A stretch of DNA of 64,000 bases from Propionibacteriaceae bacterium (GCA_017306015.1 JAFKJK010000007.1:62001-126000); one strand, 5' to 3'; positions 20,262 to 29,933 are shown, numbered from the stretch's first letter. Notes: generated by a model from the sequence alone, not told the origin. A program made the numbers and translations.

Positions 20262-21563
20262 GTGCTGCGAACCATCGACCTGCGGGGCACCGCCGTGTCC
20301 GACTACGCCCGTGTCGTCCCGCGGGCCGGGCTCGACGTGGATGCGGCGGTCGAGACCGTGCGTCCCATCGTGGCGGCGGTGGCGGCCAGGGGCGCGGCTG
20401 CGTTGGCCGAGTTCTCCGAGCGCTTCGACCGGGTCGTTCCGGAGAGCTTCCGGGTGCCGCGGCCGGCGATCGACGCCGCGCTGGCCGGGCTCGACCCACA
20501 GGTGAGGAGGGCCTTCACCGAGTCCATCCGGCGCCGGCGGCTGGTCGCCGAGGCCGAGGCCGCCAGCGTCCCGGCACGCGTCGAACTCGCCCCTGGAGCC
20601 GTCGTCGAACAGCGGCTCGTACCCGTCCGCCGGGTGGGCCTGTACGTGCCCGGCGGCTTGGCGCCGCTCGCGTCCAGCGTCCTGATGAACGTGGTGCCCG
20701 CCCAGGTCGCGGGCGTGGCCTCGATCGCGGTCGCCAGCCCGCCGCAGGCAGCCTTCGGCGGCCTGCCGCACCCGAACATCCTCGCGGTGTGCGCCCTGCT
20801 CGGAGTGGACGAGGTGTACGCCGTCGGCGGGGCCCAGGCGATCGCCATGTTCGCCTACGGGGTGGACGGCGTCTGCGCGGCGGTCGACATGGTCACCGGG
20901 CCGGGAAACATCTACGTGGTGGCGGCCAAGCGGCTGCTGCGCGGCCGGATCGGCATCGACTCCGAGGCCGGACCGACCGAGATCGCGATCCTCGCCGACG
21001 ATTCCGCCGACCCCCGCTTCGTCGCCGCCGACCTGATCTCCCAGGCCGAGCACGACCCGATGGCGGCGTCGGTGCTGGTCACCGACTCGGTCGAGCTGGC
21101 CGATGCCGTCGAGGCGGAGCTGGAGCCGCAGGTGGCGGCCACCAAGCACGCCGATCGGATCCGGACGGCCCTGGGCGGGCAGCAGTCCGCGGTGGTCCTC
21201 GTGGACGACCTCGATCAGGGCCTGGACGTCGTGAACGCCTACGCGGCCGAGCACCTGGAGGTCCAGACCCGGGACGCGGCGTCGGTCGCGGCCCGCGTCC
21301 GCAACGCCGGGGCGGTGTTCATCGGGCCCTACTCGCCGGTCTCGCTCGGCGACTACAGCGCGGGCTCGACCCACGTGCTGCCGACGGCGGGCTGCGCCTG
21401 CCACTCGTCCGGCCTGAACGTGCACAGCTTCCGCAAGCAGGTGCACTACATCGACTACTCCCGGGCGGCGCTGCTCGACGTCGCGGACATCGTCGAGACG
21501 TTCGCGGCGGCCGAGGACCTGCCCGCCCACGGGGCGGCGATCACCGTGCGGAGGCCGGCATGA
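20262..21563 (+). CDS. hisD: Histidinol dehydrogenase
   Basis: A 433-residue zinc enzyme that oxidises histidinol to histidine in two steps. Recognisable segments are [55 protein letters not shown] with zinc ligands, and [18 protein letters not shown] with the catalytic region. The GTG start is chosen because MLRTIDLRG begins the conserved N-terminus and a -10 element sits just before it; the open frame extends far upstream but through the antisense of DUF554. Its stop overlaps hisC by ATGA. Confidence 0.95.
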   Translation: MLRTIDLRGTAVSDYARVVPRAGLDVDAAVETVRPIVAAVAARGAAALAEFSERFDRVVPESFRVPRPAIDAALAGLDPQVRRAFTESIRRRRLVAEAEAASVPARVELAPGAVVEQRLVPVRRVGLYVPGGLAPLASSVLMNVVPAQVAGVASIAVASPPQAAFGGLPHPNILAVCALLGVDEVYAVGGAQAIAMFAYGVDGVCAAVDMVTGPGNIYVVAAKRLLRGRIGIDSEAGPTEIAILADDSADPRFVAADLISQAEHDPMAASVLVTDSVELADAVEAELEPQVAATKHADRIRTALGGQQSAVVLVDDLDQGLDVVNAYAAEHLEVQTRDAASVAARVRNAGAVFIGPYSPVSLGDYSAGSTHVLPTAGCACHSSGLNVHSFRKQVHYIDYSRAALLDVADIVETFAAAEDLPAHGAAITVRRPA

Positions 21564-22648
21564 GGCCCGAGGCCGCCCTCGAGGAGCTGCCGCTGCGTCC
21601 CGAACTGGTCGGCCAGCAGCCGTACGGCGCCCCCCAGCTGGACGTGCCCGTCCGGCTGAACGTGAACGAGAACCCCTACCCGCCGAGCGAGACCGTGCGC
21701 GCGGAGATCGCGGCCGCCGTCGCCGGACAGTCCCTGAACCGCTACCCGGACCGGGAGGCGTGGGCGCTGCGGGAGGCGCTGGCCGGCTATCTCGGCCACG
21801 GCCTGGTCCCGGCGCAGGTGTGGGCGGCGAACGGCTCCAACGAGGTGATGACGCACCTGCTGCTGGCCTTCGGCGGGCCGGGACGCACGCTGCTCAGCTT
21901 CACCCCGACCTACTCGATGTATCCGGAGTACGCCCGCAACACCCACACCCGCTACGTCACCGCGCCGCGCGCCGACGACTTCACGCTGGACGCGGCCCGC
22001 GTGCTGGCCGCGATCGCCGAGCACGACCCGGACGTGCTGGTGATCACCACCCCCAACAACCCGACCGGCACCACCACGCCGCTGGCGGTCCTCGAACAGG
22101 TGCTGGCCGGCACCGAGAAGATCGTGGTCGTCGACGAGGCGTACCAGGAGTTCGCCCGGCACCCCGAGCAGACGGCGATCACGCTGCTCGACCGCTTCGG
22201 CAATCTGGTCGTCTCGCGCACCATGAGCAAGGCGTTCGCCCTCGCCGGCGGACGGGTCGGATACCTGGCCGCGTCCCCCGCGATCGTGGACGCGTGCCGG
22301 ATCGTCCGGCTGCCGTACCACCTGTCCGCCCAGACCCAGGCGGTCGCGGAGGTCGCCCTGCGGCACTCCGCCGAGCTGCTGCACAAGGTCGACGAACTGC
22401 GCGCCACGAGGGACCAGCTGCTCGTCCGGCTGCCTCAACTCGGGGTGGAGGTGATCGACTCGGATGCCAACTTCGCCCTGTTCGGGCCCTTCGCCGACCG
22501 GCATGATGTGTGGCAGCGGCTGCTGAGTCGTGGCGTGCTCGTGCGCGAGACCGGCCCCGACGGGTGGCTGCGGGTCAGCGCCGGGACGCCGGGGGAGACG
22601 CAGGCGTTCTACGACGCCCTGGCAGGAGTTCTGGAGGAGATCCGATGA
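21560..22648 (+). CDS. hisC: Histidinol-phosphate aminotransferase
   Basis: A 362-residue class I/II PLP aminotransferase. [10 protein letters not shown] and the NRYPDREA strand near the N-terminus are typical of HisC; TPNNPTGT contacts the substrate, [10 protein letters not shown] holds the PLP-pyridine Asp, and the Schiff-base Lys is in [17 protein letters not shown]. It lies inside the hisD-C-B-H-A run with ATGA overlaps at both ends, which supports HisC over related aromatic aminotransferases. Actinobacterial HisC can have side activity on aromatic amino acids. Confidence 0.95.
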   Translation: MRPEAALEELPLRPELVGQQPYGAPQLDVPVRLNVNENPYPPSETVRAEIAAAVAGQSLNRYPDREAWALREALAGYLGHGLVPAQVWAANGSNEVMTHLLLAFGGPGRTLLSFTPTYSMYPEYARNTHTRYVTAPRADDFTLDAARVLAAIAEHDPDVLVITTPNNPTGTTTPLAVLEQVLAGTEKIVVVDEAYQEFARHPEQTAITLLDRFGNLVVSRTMSKAFALAGGRVGYLAASPAIVDACRIVRLPYHLSAQTQAVAEVALRHSAELLHKVDELRATRDQLLVRLPQLGVEVIDSDANFALFGPFADRHDVWQRLLSRGVLVRETGPDGWLRVSAGTPGETQAFYDALAGVLEEIR

Positions 22649-23259
22649 CCGACCGAGTGGCCGTGGTCGAGCGCAGCACCAGCGAGTCGCAGGTGCGCGT
22701 CGAGCTGAACCTGGACGGCACCGGGCGCTCGCACGTCAGCACCGGTGTCGGCTTCTACGACCACATGCTGACCGCGCTGGCGAAGCACTCGCTGATCGAC
22801 CTCGACATCACCACCACCGGGGACCTGCACATCGACGGCCACCACTCGATCGAGGACACCGCGATCGTGCTCGGCCAGGCGTTCGCGCAGGCGCTCGGGG
22901 ACAAGGCCGGCATCCGCCGGTTCGCCGACGCGACCGTCCCGTTGGACGAGGCGCTGGCGCACTGTGTCGTCGACGTCGCCGGCCGGCCGTACGTCGTCTG
23001 CTCCGGTGAGCCGGAGGGCCAGCAGTACGCGCTGATCGGCGGCTCCGGCGTCCCGTATGCCGGATCGATGACCCGGCACGTGGTCGAGTCGTTCGCGCTC
23101 AACGCGCAGCTCTGCGTGCACCTGCGGGTGCTGGCCGGACGCGACCCCCACCACATCGTGGAGGCCCAGTTCAAGGCGCTGGCCCGGGCGCTGCGGGACG
23201 CCGTCGCGCTCGATCCCCGGATCGCCGGCGTCGTGCCGTCCACCAAGGGCAGCCTGTGA
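22645..23259 (+). CDS. hisB: Imidazoleglycerol-phosphate dehydratase
   Basis: A 204-residue single-domain dehydratase (no phosphatase domain fused). The manganese-binding histidines are in [23 protein letters not shown] and, in the second half-repeat, [12 protein letters not shown] and [15 protein letters not shown]. The duplicated HHxxE pattern is complete. The start overlaps the hisC stop (ATGA) and the stop overlaps the hisH GTG, so translation is coupled along the operon. Confidence 0.96.
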   Translation: MTDRVAVVERSTSESQVRVELNLDGTGRSHVSTGVGFYDHMLTALAKHSLIDLDITTTGDLHIDGHHSIEDTAIVLGQAFAQALGDKAGIRRFADATVPLDEALAHCVVDVAGRPYVVCSGEPEGQQYALIGGSGVPYAGSMTRHVVESFALNAQLCVHLRVLAGRDPHHIVEAQFKALARALRDAVALDPRIAGVVPSTKGSL

Positions 23260-23936
23260 GTTGGTCGACGGCTGATGCTGTCGAAGCCACCAGGCCGGTG
23301 GTGGCGGTCCTGGACTACGGCTCCGGCAACCTGCACTCGGCCACCCGGGCGCTGGCCGCCGCCGGAGCGAACGTCGTCCTGACCGCCGACGTGGCCGCCT
23401 GCCTGGCTGCCGACGGCCTGGTCGTGCCGGGAGTCGGTGCGTTCGCCACCTGCATGGCCGGTCTCGTCGCGGCCGGCGGGCCGGAGATCATCGCCGAGCG
23501 CGTGCGCGCCGGACGTCCCGTGCTCGGCATCTGCGTGGGCCACCAGGTGCTGTTCCAAGCCGGCGTGGAGCACGGCGTCCAGACCGCCGGGCTGGGCCTG
23601 TTGCCCGGGGTCGTCGAGTCGCTGGACGCGGTTCCGCTGCCGCACATGGGCTGGAACACCGTCGCGGTCGCGCCCGCGTCCCGGCTGTTCGAGGGGGTCG
23701 GCGACGAGCGGTTCTACTTCGTGCACTCCTACGGGGTGCACCCGCGCTCGGACTGGCCGCAGGGAGCACTGGTGAGCCATGCCGAGCACGGCGGGGACAC
23801 CTTCGTGGCCGCCGTCGAACACGGGTCGCTGTGGAGCACCCAGTTCCACCCGGAGAAGTCGGGGACGGCCGGAGCGCGGCTGCTGCGCAACTGGCTGGCG
23901 TCCTTCCCGTCCAGCCGGTCCACCGTCACTCGATAG
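23256..23936 (+). CDS. hisH: Imidazole glycerol phosphate synthase, glutaminase subunit
   Basis: A 226-residue class I glutamine amidotransferase that feeds ammonia to HisF. The catalytic Cys is in [10 protein letters not shown], and the His and Glu are in [20 protein letters not shown] begins the domain after about 15 extra residues, so a start slightly further in is possible, but the GTG overlapping the hisB stop (GTGA) is the natural choice. hisF is not in this window. Confidence 0.94.
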   Translation: MSWSTADAVEATRPVVAVLDYGSGNLHSATRALAAAGANVVLTADVAACLAADGLVVPGVGAFATCMAGLVAAGGPEIIAERVRAGRPVLGICVGHQVLFQAGVEHGVQTAGLGLLPGVVESLDAVPLPHMGWNTVAVAPASRLFEGVGDERFYFVHSYGVHPRSDWPQGALVSHAEHGGDTFVAAVEHGSLWSTQFHPEKSGTAGARLLRNWLASFPSSRSTVTR

Positions 23937-23967
23937 CGCCGTCCCGCCCGACAACGAAGGGTTCCCG

Positions 23968-24705
23968 ATGACCGAACTCGTCCTCCTGCCAGCCGTCGAC
24001 GTCCAGGGCGGCCGGGCCGTCCAGCTCACCCAGGGGGTCGCCGGATCGGAGAAGGTGTTCGGCGATCCGCTGGCCGCCGCTCTGCGCTGGCAGGACGCGG
24101 GCGCCGGCTGGCTGCACCTGGTCGACCTGGACGCCGCCTTCGGACGCGGCAGCAACGCCGAGGTGGTCGCGGAGATCACCGCCGCGATGGAGCTGAACGT
24201 CGAACTGTCCGGCGGGATCCGCGACGATGCCACCCTGCAGCGGGCGCTCGCCACCGGTTGCCGGCGGGTCAACATCGGCACGGCCGCCCTGGAGCACCCG
24301 GACTGGTGCGACCGGATCATCGCAGAGCATGGCGACCGGGTCGCGATCGGCCTGGACGTCCGGGGCACCCGCCTCGCCGCACGCGGCTGGACGCAGGAGG
24401 GTGGAGAGCTCTACCCGACCCTGGACCGGCTGAATGCCGCCGGCTGCTGTCGCTACGTCGTGACCGACGTGGCCAGCGACGGCATGTTGTCGGGCCCGAA
24501 CCTCGACCTGCTGGCCGACGTCTGCTCCCGGACGGACGCCGCCGTGATCGCCAGCGGCGGCATCTCCACCCTCGACGACCTGCGGGCGATCCGCGAACTG
24601 GTGCCCCTGGGCGTCGAGGGGGCGATCGTGGGCACCGCGCTGTACGTCGGCAACTTCACGATCGGTGAGGCGCTCGCCGCGTGCGCCGGCCCGCTCGGGG
24701 GCTGA
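23968..24705 (+). CDS. priA: Phosphoribosyl isomerase, HisA/TrpF dual-function PriA type
   Basis: A 245-residue TIM barrel that isomerises ProFAR in histidine synthesis. In actinobacteria the same enzyme (PriA) also does the TrpF reaction. Catalytic Asp residues are in [10 protein letters not shown] and VVTDVASDG. The sequence follows Mycobacterium PriA closely, including [22 protein letters not shown] and the loop RGWTQEGGE, whose Arg and Trp correspond to residues that bind the Trp-pathway substrate. No trpF accompanies the trp genes here, which fits. The ATG has GAAGG about seven bases upstream. Confidence 0.93.
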   Translation: MTELVLLPAVDVQGGRAVQLTQGVAGSEKVFGDPLAAALRWQDAGAGWLHLVDLDAAFGRGSNAEVVAEITAAMELNVELSGGIRDDATLQRALATGCRRVNIGTAALEHPDWCDRIIAEHGDRVAIGLDVRGTRLAARGWTQEGGELYPTLDRLNAAGCCRYVVTDVASDGMLSGPNLDLLADVCSRTDAAVIASGGISTLDDLRAIRELVPLGVEGAIVGTALYVGNFTIGEALAACAGPLGG

Positions 24706-24712
24706 CCGGGCG

Positions 24713-24733
24713 CTGCTGCCGGGCCTGCAGCAG
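24713..24733 (+). terminator. Stem-loop after hisA (possible terminator)
   Basis: A perfect 7-bp stem, CTGCTGC with GCAGCAG around a 7-base loop, lies 8 bases after the hisA stop. There is no U-tract, so intrinsic termination is uncertain. Confidence 0.4.
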
Positions 24734-24790
24734 AGGTCGAGCATTCCGCAGGCTGGAGGCGTTCCAGGTGCTCGCTCCACGCGGGCGGGT

Positions 24791-24796
24791 TAGGCT
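24791..24796 (+). promoter_or_regulatory. Candidate -10 element for the GH25 gene
   Basis: TAGGCT precedes the GTG at 24832 by 35 bases, leaving a short leader. No good -35 is visible. Confidence 0.35.
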
Positions 24797-24831
24797 GGCG
24801 GCACCATTCCAGACGACCGGAGCCCATTGCC

Positions 24832-26130
24832 GTGACCCCAGCCCAGCGATCACCCCTCCGTCTTCTCGTCGCGGGTGCGCTCGCGACTGTCGTCGGGCTG
24901 CCGGCGCTGGCGTCCCCGCCGGCCGCCGCCGCCGCGCCCCTGACGAGCCGGATGGTGGCAGCCGCCCCGGCCCGAGTCGTCCTGCCCGCGAAGGCGACGA
25001 AGAAGACGACGATCAAGACGAACCTCCCGGCGACGGTAACCGTGAACCGGTACGGCGTCCGGACGAGCACGACTCTGAAGGTGAAGGCGAGCGGCAAGAA
25101 GCTTCGCTATGTGTGGCAGTCCCAGGCGCCGGGTTCGACCGCCTGGAAGAAGGTGAAGAAGGGCAAGTCCACCACGCTCAAGCTGACCGCGAAGTGGGCC
25201 ACCGGCACGGGCTTCCGGGTGGTGGTCAAGGGCAAGAAGGGCAACGCGACCTCCAGGACGGCGGTCCTCACCGTCGTGGGACAGACGGACACGCCGGCCC
25301 TCGATGCGCAGACGAGGTTCGGGCTGAGCGGGCTGAGCCAGGGGGTCGACCTGTCGGCCTACCAGTACGGCGTCAACATGCGGGCGATCGCCAACTGGTC
25401 CGGCCCCGGTGGCTTCACCATGCTGCGCAATGCCAGCGGCGCCCGTCCGGCCCACACCGACTACACCAGCCTGTGCGGCGGCGGCAAGGGCAACACCGGC
25501 GCCGTCCCCGTCGTCGAGGACTGCGCCTACGCCGGCTTGGCCGACGCCGCGACGGATCGGGGCCTGAAGCTGGGCCACTACTGGTTCAACGGCTGGGTCA
25601 CCAGCAAGGACCCGACCGCGACCCAGGTGTTCGCCAACGGGTACACCGTCCAGAACTCGGCGGCGGACTTCGTCGGTTGGCTGCTGGCGGACGGGAACTA
25701 CACCACCGCGAGCACCGACCCCCTGGTGCTGGACGTCGAGGACGGCCGGGCCTGGACCACGAAGGTGGGCAGCCGTAAGTACACGGCGACGCTGAAGGCG
25801 TGGACGCCGGTGGAGGCGGCCGCGTTCGTGGCGGCGGTCAAGGCACTGCTGCCCAACGCCAACCTGTACGTGTACATGAGCGCCAACGCGGCGTCGAGGA
25901 AGACCACGACCGGCGCGTACGTGTGGGCGCCGCTGGCGACCACCACCCGGCTGTGGGTGGCGTCGTGGGGGAGCGACAACGGTCAGGTGCCGGACGCGGA
26001 GCCGAAGACCGGCCCGTGGGGCACCTGGTCGATCTGGCAGTACACCTCGCAGCTGCGGATCGCCGGCAGCTGGACCGGCCCCATCGACGGCGACCTGGCC
26101 AAGCCGGACGCCTGGGCGCCGCTCGGCTGA
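24832..26130 (+). CDS. Secreted GH25 family muramidase with cationic N-terminal domain
   Basis: A 432-residue exported protein starting at GTG. Residues 1-35 form a Sec signal peptide ending in an Ala-rich cleavage site. A Lys-rich beta domain (about 50-150) follows with KKVKKGKS and VVKGKKGN. The catalytic domain (about 168-432) has GVDLSAYQ with Asp173, LDVEDG with Asp301 and Glu303, LYVYMSAN, LWVASWG and WSIWQYTS, the GH25 lysozyme set. It probably trims the cell's own wall; nothing nearby suggests a phage origin. Whether it is lytic or a remodelling enzyme is not decided by sequence. Confidence 0.87.
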   Translation: MTPAQRSPLRLLVAGALATVVGLPALASPPAAAAAPLTSRMVAAAPARVVLPAKATKKTTIKTNLPATVTVNRYGVRTSTTLKVKASGKKLRYVWQSQAPGSTAWKKVKKGKSTTLKLTAKWATGTGFRVVVKGKKGNATSRTAVLTVVGQTDTPALDAQTRFGLSGLSQGVDLSAYQYGVNMRAIANWSGPGGFTMLRNASGARPAHTDYTSLCGGGKGNTGAVPVVEDCAYAGLADAATDRGLKLGHYWFNGWVTSKDPTATQVFANGYTVQNSAADFVGWLLADGNYTTASTDPLVLDVEDGRAWTTKVGSRKYTATLKAWTPVEAAAFVAAVKALLPNANLYVYMSANAASRKTTTGAYVWAPLATTTRLWVASWGSDNGQVPDAEPKTGPWGTWSIWQYTSQLRIAGSWTGPIDGDLAKPDAWAPLG

Positions 26131-26184
26131 GGTGCCCGACCGATCGCGACCCGACTGTCAGTGGCACCGCCCAGACTGGTCGGC

Positions 26185-26646
26185 ATGACAACGATCGAGC
26201 AGGAAGCGCTGAGGGAGCCCCTCAGCTGGGTTGACGTGATCAGCCTGAACCATGTCCACCGAGGCATCGCGGGCGGCTTCATGCAGGCCGACCACGGCAG
26301 CGACGCCCGGCTCCGGCGGCTGCAGGTCGGCGACCGGGTCGTCTTCTACTCGCCCCGCACCGACCATCCGGACGGCGCGCAGCTGCAGCAGTTCACGGCG
26401 TGGGGCGTGGTCACCGGCGGCGAGCCCTACCAGGTGCGGGTGACCGCCGACTTCCAGCCCTGGCGGCGGACGGTGCGGTTCGAGCCGAGCGTCCCGGTGC
26501 CGATCCGGCAGCTGCTGGGCGAGTTGAGCTTCGTCACCGACCAGGCGCACTGGGGGATGCCGTTCCGGCGCGGCCTGTTCACGATTCCGGACGCCGACTT
26601 CGACCGGATCATCACCGCGATGGGTCGCGACCGACTGGCCGCGTAG
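26185..26646 (+). CDS. EVE domain protein (UPF0310)
   Basis: A 153-residue protein that is almost entirely one EVE domain. Features are WVDVISLNHVHRGIAGGFMQ, a LQVGDRVVFYSPRT segment and FVTDQAHWGMPFRRGLF. EVE domains are PUA-like folds that bind modified bases in nucleic acids. The ATG at 26185 is preferred to a GTG at 26161 because the family starts close to WVDVIS. It is alone, with no restriction or defence gene beside it, so a housekeeping or stress role is as likely as defence. Confidence 0.82.
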   Translation: MTTIEQEALREPLSWVDVISLNHVHRGIAGGFMQADHGSDARLRRLQVGDRVVFYSPRTDHPDGAQLQQFTAWGVVTGGEPYQVRVTADFQPWRRTVRFEPSVPVPIRQLLGELSFVTDQAHWGMPFRRGLFTIPDADFDRIITAMGRDRLAA

Positions 26647-26705
26647 TCACTCCGGGCCGCCGCGGCAGGTCAGCCGGTGCCTGCCCCCGGACGGCGTCGG
26701 GCGGC

Positions 26706-27794
26706 TCACGGGACGCGCGCGGTCCACTCGGGGTTGGTGAACTTCTCCCGGGCCAGCTGCTCGGCCCGGCCCAGTTCGTCGGCGGTGAGCTGTCCGTCGA
26801 CGACGGGGAACAGCCGGCGGAAGGTGGCCAGGAAGGACGCGATCACCTCGTCGCGCGGCAGGTGGGTCTGCGAGCGCACCGGGTCGACGCGCTTGTTGGC
26901 GCTCTTGGTGCCCTTGTCGGAGAGCTTCTCCCGGCCGATCCGCAGTACCTGGAGCATCTTGTCGGCATCGATGTCGTAGGCCATCGTGACGTGGTGCAGG
27001 ACGGCGCCGCCCGCGAACCGCTTCTGCGCGGCCCCGGCGATCTTGCCGGCCGGCGACGCGATGTCGTTCAGGCCCGCGTACTGCGCTTGGACGCCGACCT
27101 CGGCCAGAGCGGTGAGCACCCAGTCGTCCAGGAACGCGTAGGACGCCTCGTAGCTCATCCCGTCCACCAGCGTCTCCGGGACGACGAGGGAGAAGGTGAT
27201 GCAGTTGCCGGCCTCCATGAACATGGCACCACCGCCGGAGACCCGCCGGACGACCTGGATCCCGTGGCGCTGGGCGGCTTCGGCGTCCACCTCGTTGCGC
27301 AGCGACTGGAAGGATCCGATGATCACCGCCGGGTGTTCCCACTGCCAGAACCGGAACGTCGGGCCGCGTCGGCCGGCGGCGAGCTCGCGTCCGAGCACCT
27401 CGTCCAGAGCGGCATGGACGGCCGGGTCGAGCGGCCCGGGGTCGAGATAGGTGAAGGTGTGGTCTGTCCACCCGGTGGACCGGCCCAGCGCCCTCCTGAC
27501 CGCCATCGCGACCGCGCGGCTGTCGAAACCCGCCATCGTCACCGGGACGCCGAGCAGTCCGTCGGCGTGAGCACGGCCGAGGCTCTCGTCGAGCTGCCGG
27601 GCGATCTCGCCGACCGGCGTCTCGGCGAGCATGCCGTCGAGGGTGCGGTCGATGACCGCGAGGGCCTCGTCCGGGTCGAGGAAGAAGTCGCCGCTGACGG
27701 AAACCTCGCCCAGCCGGCCGTCGGTCAGGACGGCGTCGACCGCGACCAGCTTCCCGCCGGGCACCTTGTACTCGCCGTGCACGATCTCGCCCAT
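26706..27794 (-). CDS. lplA: Lipoate-protein ligase A family protein
   Basis: A 362-residue protein with an N-terminal accessory domain (about 1-90, starting GEYKVPGGKLVAVDAVL) and a biotin/lipoate ligase domain (about 120-330). The ligase core has RRVSGGGAMF and the lysine motif GKIAGAAQKR with a downstream HHVTMAYDID. In E. coli LplA the accessory domain is at the C-terminus, so the order here is reversed, as in some Gram-positive and archaeal-like forms. The ATG lies 7 bases after TAGCCT on the minus strand, suggesting a leaderless mRNA. Octanoyl transfer instead of lipoate ligation is possible. Confidence 0.85.
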   Translation of the reverse strand: MGEIVHGEYKVPGGKLVAVDAVLTDGRLGEVSVSGDFFLDPDEALAVIDRTLDGMLAETPVGEIARQLDESLGRAHADGLLGVPVTMAGFDSRAVAMAVRRALGRSTGWTDHTFTYLDPGPLDPAVHAALDEVLGRELAAGRRGPTFRFWQWEHPAVIIGSFQSLRNEVDAEAAQRHGIQVVRRVSGGGAMFMEAGNCITFSLVVPETLVDGMSYEASYAFLDDWVLTALAEVGVQAQYAGLNDIASPAGKIAGAAQKRFAGGAVLHHVTMAYDIDADKMLQVLRIGREKLSDKGTKSANKRVDPVRSQTHLPRDEVIASFLATFRRLFPVVDGQLTADELGRAEQLAREKFTNPEWTARVP

Positions 27795-27801
27795 GACGGT
27801 C

Positions 27802-27807
27802 AGGCTA
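27802..27807 (-). promoter_or_regulatory. -10 element for lplA, leaderless arrangement
   Basis: On the minus strand TAGCCT lies seven bases before the lplA ATG (27792-27794). It is interleaved with the divergent yebC promoter region. Confidence 0.45.
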
Positions 27808-27817
27808 GACGACGGAA

Positions 27818-27823
27818 TAGACT
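27818..27823 (+). promoter_or_regulatory. Candidate -10 element for yebC
   Basis: TAGACT lies 38 bases before the yebC ATG. TGACGG at about 27794-27799 with an 18-base spacer is a fair -35. Confidence 0.45.
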
Positions 27824-27861
27824 GAGCGGCGCAAAAGACAGGCTACGACGGACGGACACAG

Positions 27862-28632
27862 ATGAGCGGACACTCCAAGTGGGCCACCACCAAGCACAAG
27901 AAGGCGGTGATCGATGCCAAGCGCGGCAAGCTCTTCGCCAAGCTGATCAAGAACATCGAGGTCGCCGCGCGCACGGGTGGGCCCGACCCGAGTGGTAACC
28001 CGACCCTGTACGACGCGATCCAGAAGGCCCGCAAGAACTCCGTCCCCGTGGACAACATCGATCGCGCCGTCAAGCGTGGGGGAGGCGTCGGCGGCGAGGC
28101 TGTCGACTACATCTCCCTGACGTACGAGGCGTACGGCCCGGCCGGCGTGGCGATCCTGATCGAATGCCTCACCGACAACCGCAACCGGTCGGCCTCCGAC
28201 GTGAAGGTGGCGGTGACCCGGCACGGTGGCACGATGGCCGACGTCGGCTCGGTGTCGCGGATCTTCGACCGCAAGGGTGTCGTCGAGGTCGCCAAGGCCC
28301 AGGGCAGCCGGACCGTCACCGAGGACGACCTGATCGAAGCAACCCTTGACGCCGACCCCGAGGACGTCGCCGACGACGGCGAGAACTACCGCGTGATCAG
28401 CGACCCGAACCAGGTCGTCGAGGTTCGCAAGGCGGTTCAGGCGGCCGGGCTGGACTACGAGTCCGCTGAGGTGCAGTTCGTGCCCCAGTACACGCAGGGG
28501 ATCGACAGCGCCGAGGTCGCCGAGAAGCTGTTCCGGCTCCTGGACGTGATCGAGGACCTCGACGACGTCCAGACCGTCTACAGCAACGAGGACGTCCCCG
28601 ACGAGATCAGCGAGCAACTGGCCGACGACTGA
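27862..28632 (+). CDS. yebC: YebC/PmpR family protein
   Basis: A 256-residue member of the YebC/TACO1 family, formerly seen as a transcription regulator and now also linked to relief of ribosome stalling. The family signature [20 protein letters not shown] opens the protein, followed by [10 protein letters not shown] and [16 protein letters not shown]. Three-domain length is normal. It precedes ruvCAB, the usual arrangement, but the SOS box and promoter before ruvC suggest ruvC also has its own start. Confidence 0.94.
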   Translation: MSGHSKWATTKHKKAVIDAKRGKLFAKLIKNIEVAARTGGPDPSGNPTLYDAIQKARKNSVPVDNIDRAVKRGGGVGGEAVDYISLTYEAYGPAGVAILIECLTDNRNRSASDVKVAVTRHGGTMADVGSVSRIFDRKGVVEVAKAQGSRTVTEDDLIEATLDADPEDVADDGENYRVISDPNQVVEVRKAVQAAGLDYESAEVQFVPQYTQGIDSAEVAEKLFRLLDVIEDLDDVQTVYSNEDVPDEISEQLADD

Positions 28633-28765
28633 ACCCGCGCCCGACGAGGTCCGACGGCTCGTCCGCGGCGTGAACCGAGGCGTGAACCGAAGTGGGGACG
28701 GTTCCATTTCGGCACGCCCCACCCGTCCGCGGCGTGGCAGCCGCCCGGACGGAGCCTCGCGACGC

Positions 28766-28771
28766 TAATAT
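28766..28771 (+). promoter_or_regulatory. -10 element of the ruvCAB promoter
   Basis: TAATAT, one of the few AT-rich hexamers in the window, ends directly before the LexA box, so a bound repressor would cover the transcription start. Confidence 0.55.
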
Positions 28772-28787
28772 CCGAACATCTGTTCGG
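28772..28787 (+). promoter_or_regulatory. LexA (SOS) box upstream of ruvCAB
   Basis: CCGAACATCTGTTCGG is a 6-4-6 inverted repeat (CCGAAC/GTTCGG) and matches the actinobacterial SOS box core GAAC-N4-GTTC. It sits just after a TAATAT -10 element and 16 bases before the ruvC ATG. The placement and the downstream Holliday junction genes make damage control by LexA very likely. Confidence 0.85.
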
Positions 28788-28803
28788 AACCGGAAGGGCC
28801 CTC

Positions 28804-29334
28804 ATGCGCGTTCTCGGAGTCGATCCGGGCCTGACCCGCTGCGGCGTGGGTGTGGTCGAGGGTGAGCCCGGGCGTCCCCCGAAGCTGGTCGCGGTCGGCG
28901 TGGTCACGACGGCCAGCACGATGGACCACCCGCAGCGGCTGCTGCGCATCGAGACCGGCCTGTCGGAGTGGGTCGCCGAGTACGCCCCGGACGTCGTCGC
29001 CGTCGAGCGGGTCTTCGCCGACCAGAACGTCCTCTCGGTGATCGGGACGGCCCAGGCCGCCGGGCTGGCCATGCTCGTCGCCGCCCGAGCCGGGCTGCCG
29101 GTGCACACCCACACCCCGACCGAGGTGAAGGCGGCGATCACCGGTTCCGGACGCGCGGACAAGGCCCAGGTCGGCCACATGGTCGCCCGGCTGCTGAAGC
29201 TCACCGAGCCGCCCAAGCCCGCCGACGCGGCGGACGCCGTCGCCCTGGCCATCTGCCACCTGTGGCGGGGTGCGGCGACCGACCGGATCGCGGCCGCGGT
29301 GGCCAAGCAGGCTGCTGCCAGGGCCACGGCATGA
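28804..29334 (+). CDS. ruvC: Holliday junction resolvase RuvC
   Basis: A 176-residue RNase H-fold endonuclease that cuts Holliday junctions. Catalytic acids are visible in [12 protein letters not shown] (Asp7), VAVERVF (Glu) and [13 protein letters not shown] (C-terminal Asp pair). GGAAGG at about 28792-28797 is the ribosome site. It is first in ruvC-ruvA-ruvB and overlaps ruvA by ATGA, under the LexA box described separately. Confidence 0.96.
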   Translation: MRVLGVDPGLTRCGVGVVEGEPGRPPKLVAVGVVTTASTMDHPQRLLRIETGLSEWVAEYAPDVVAVERVFADQNVLSVIGTAQAAGLAMLVAARAGLPVHTHTPTEVKAAITGSGRADKAQVGHMVARLLKLTEPPKPADAADAVALAICHLWRGAATDRIAAAVAKQAAARATA

Positions 29335-29933
29335 TCGCGCTGCTGACCGGCACGGTCGCCGCGGCCGGAGCCAACTGGGCCGTGATCCAGGCCGGTGGCA
29401 TCGGCCTGAAGGTGCTGTGCACGCCGGCGACCGCGGCGCGGCTGCGGCCGGGGGAGACGGCGACCGTGCACACGTCGCTGGTGGTCCGCGAGGACTCGCT
29501 GACCCTGTACGGCTTCGCGGACGCCGCCGAACGCGACTGCTTCGAACTCGCCCAGGGCGCCTCCGGGATCGGACCCAAGATCGCGCTGGCGGTGGTGTCG
29601 GTGTTCAGCCCGGACGACTTCCGGGTGGCGATCTCGGCCGGCAACATCGCCGCGCTCACCCGCGTTCCCGGCATCGGCAGCAAGGGCGCGCAGCGGCTGG
29701 CCCTGGAGCTGAAGGACAAGGTCGCGGTCCTGGCCGGGTCGGGTGGCGGCGTCCCGTCCGCCTCAGGCGCCGGGTCGTGGCGCGAGCAGGTCGTCGCCGG
29801 GCTGGAGGGCCTCGGCTACTCCTCCCGGGACGCGGAGGCGGCCTGCGACCGGGTGGCGCAGCAGGCGGCCGACGATCCTGACCTCGGTGTGGCCGAGCTG
29901 TTGCGGGCAGCGCTGCGCACGCTGGCAAAGTAG
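29331..29933 (+). CDS. ruvA: Holliday junction branch migration protein RuvA
   Basis: A 200-residue protein that binds four-way junctions and recruits RuvB. It has the N-terminal OB fold (about 1-62, with [15 protein letters not shown]), the helix-hairpin-helix pair [12 protein letters not shown] and [16 protein letters not shown], a flexible linker rich in Gly/Ser near 142-153, and the C-terminal RuvB-contact domain. Translation is coupled to ruvC by an ATGA overlap. Confidence 0.96.
   Translation: MIALLTGTVAAAGANWAVIQAGGIGLKVLCTPATAARLRPGETATVHTSLVVREDSLTLYGFADAAERDCFELAQGASGIGPKIALAVVSVFSPDDFRVAISAGNIAALTRVPGIGSKGAQRLALELKDKVAVLAGSGGGVPSASGAGSWREQVVAGLEGLGYSSRDAEAACDRVAQQAADDPDLGVAELLRAALRTLAK

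Noticed and set aside
26185..26646. EVE protein as part of a defence island
   Set aside because: Its neighbours are a muramidase and a lipoate ligase; no nuclease, methylase or toxin gene is nearby.
26647..26705. GGCAGG/CCTGCC hairpin between EVE and lplA as a bidirectional terminator
   Set aside because: Six-bp stem with a 10-base loop and no U-tract; not distinguishable from chance.
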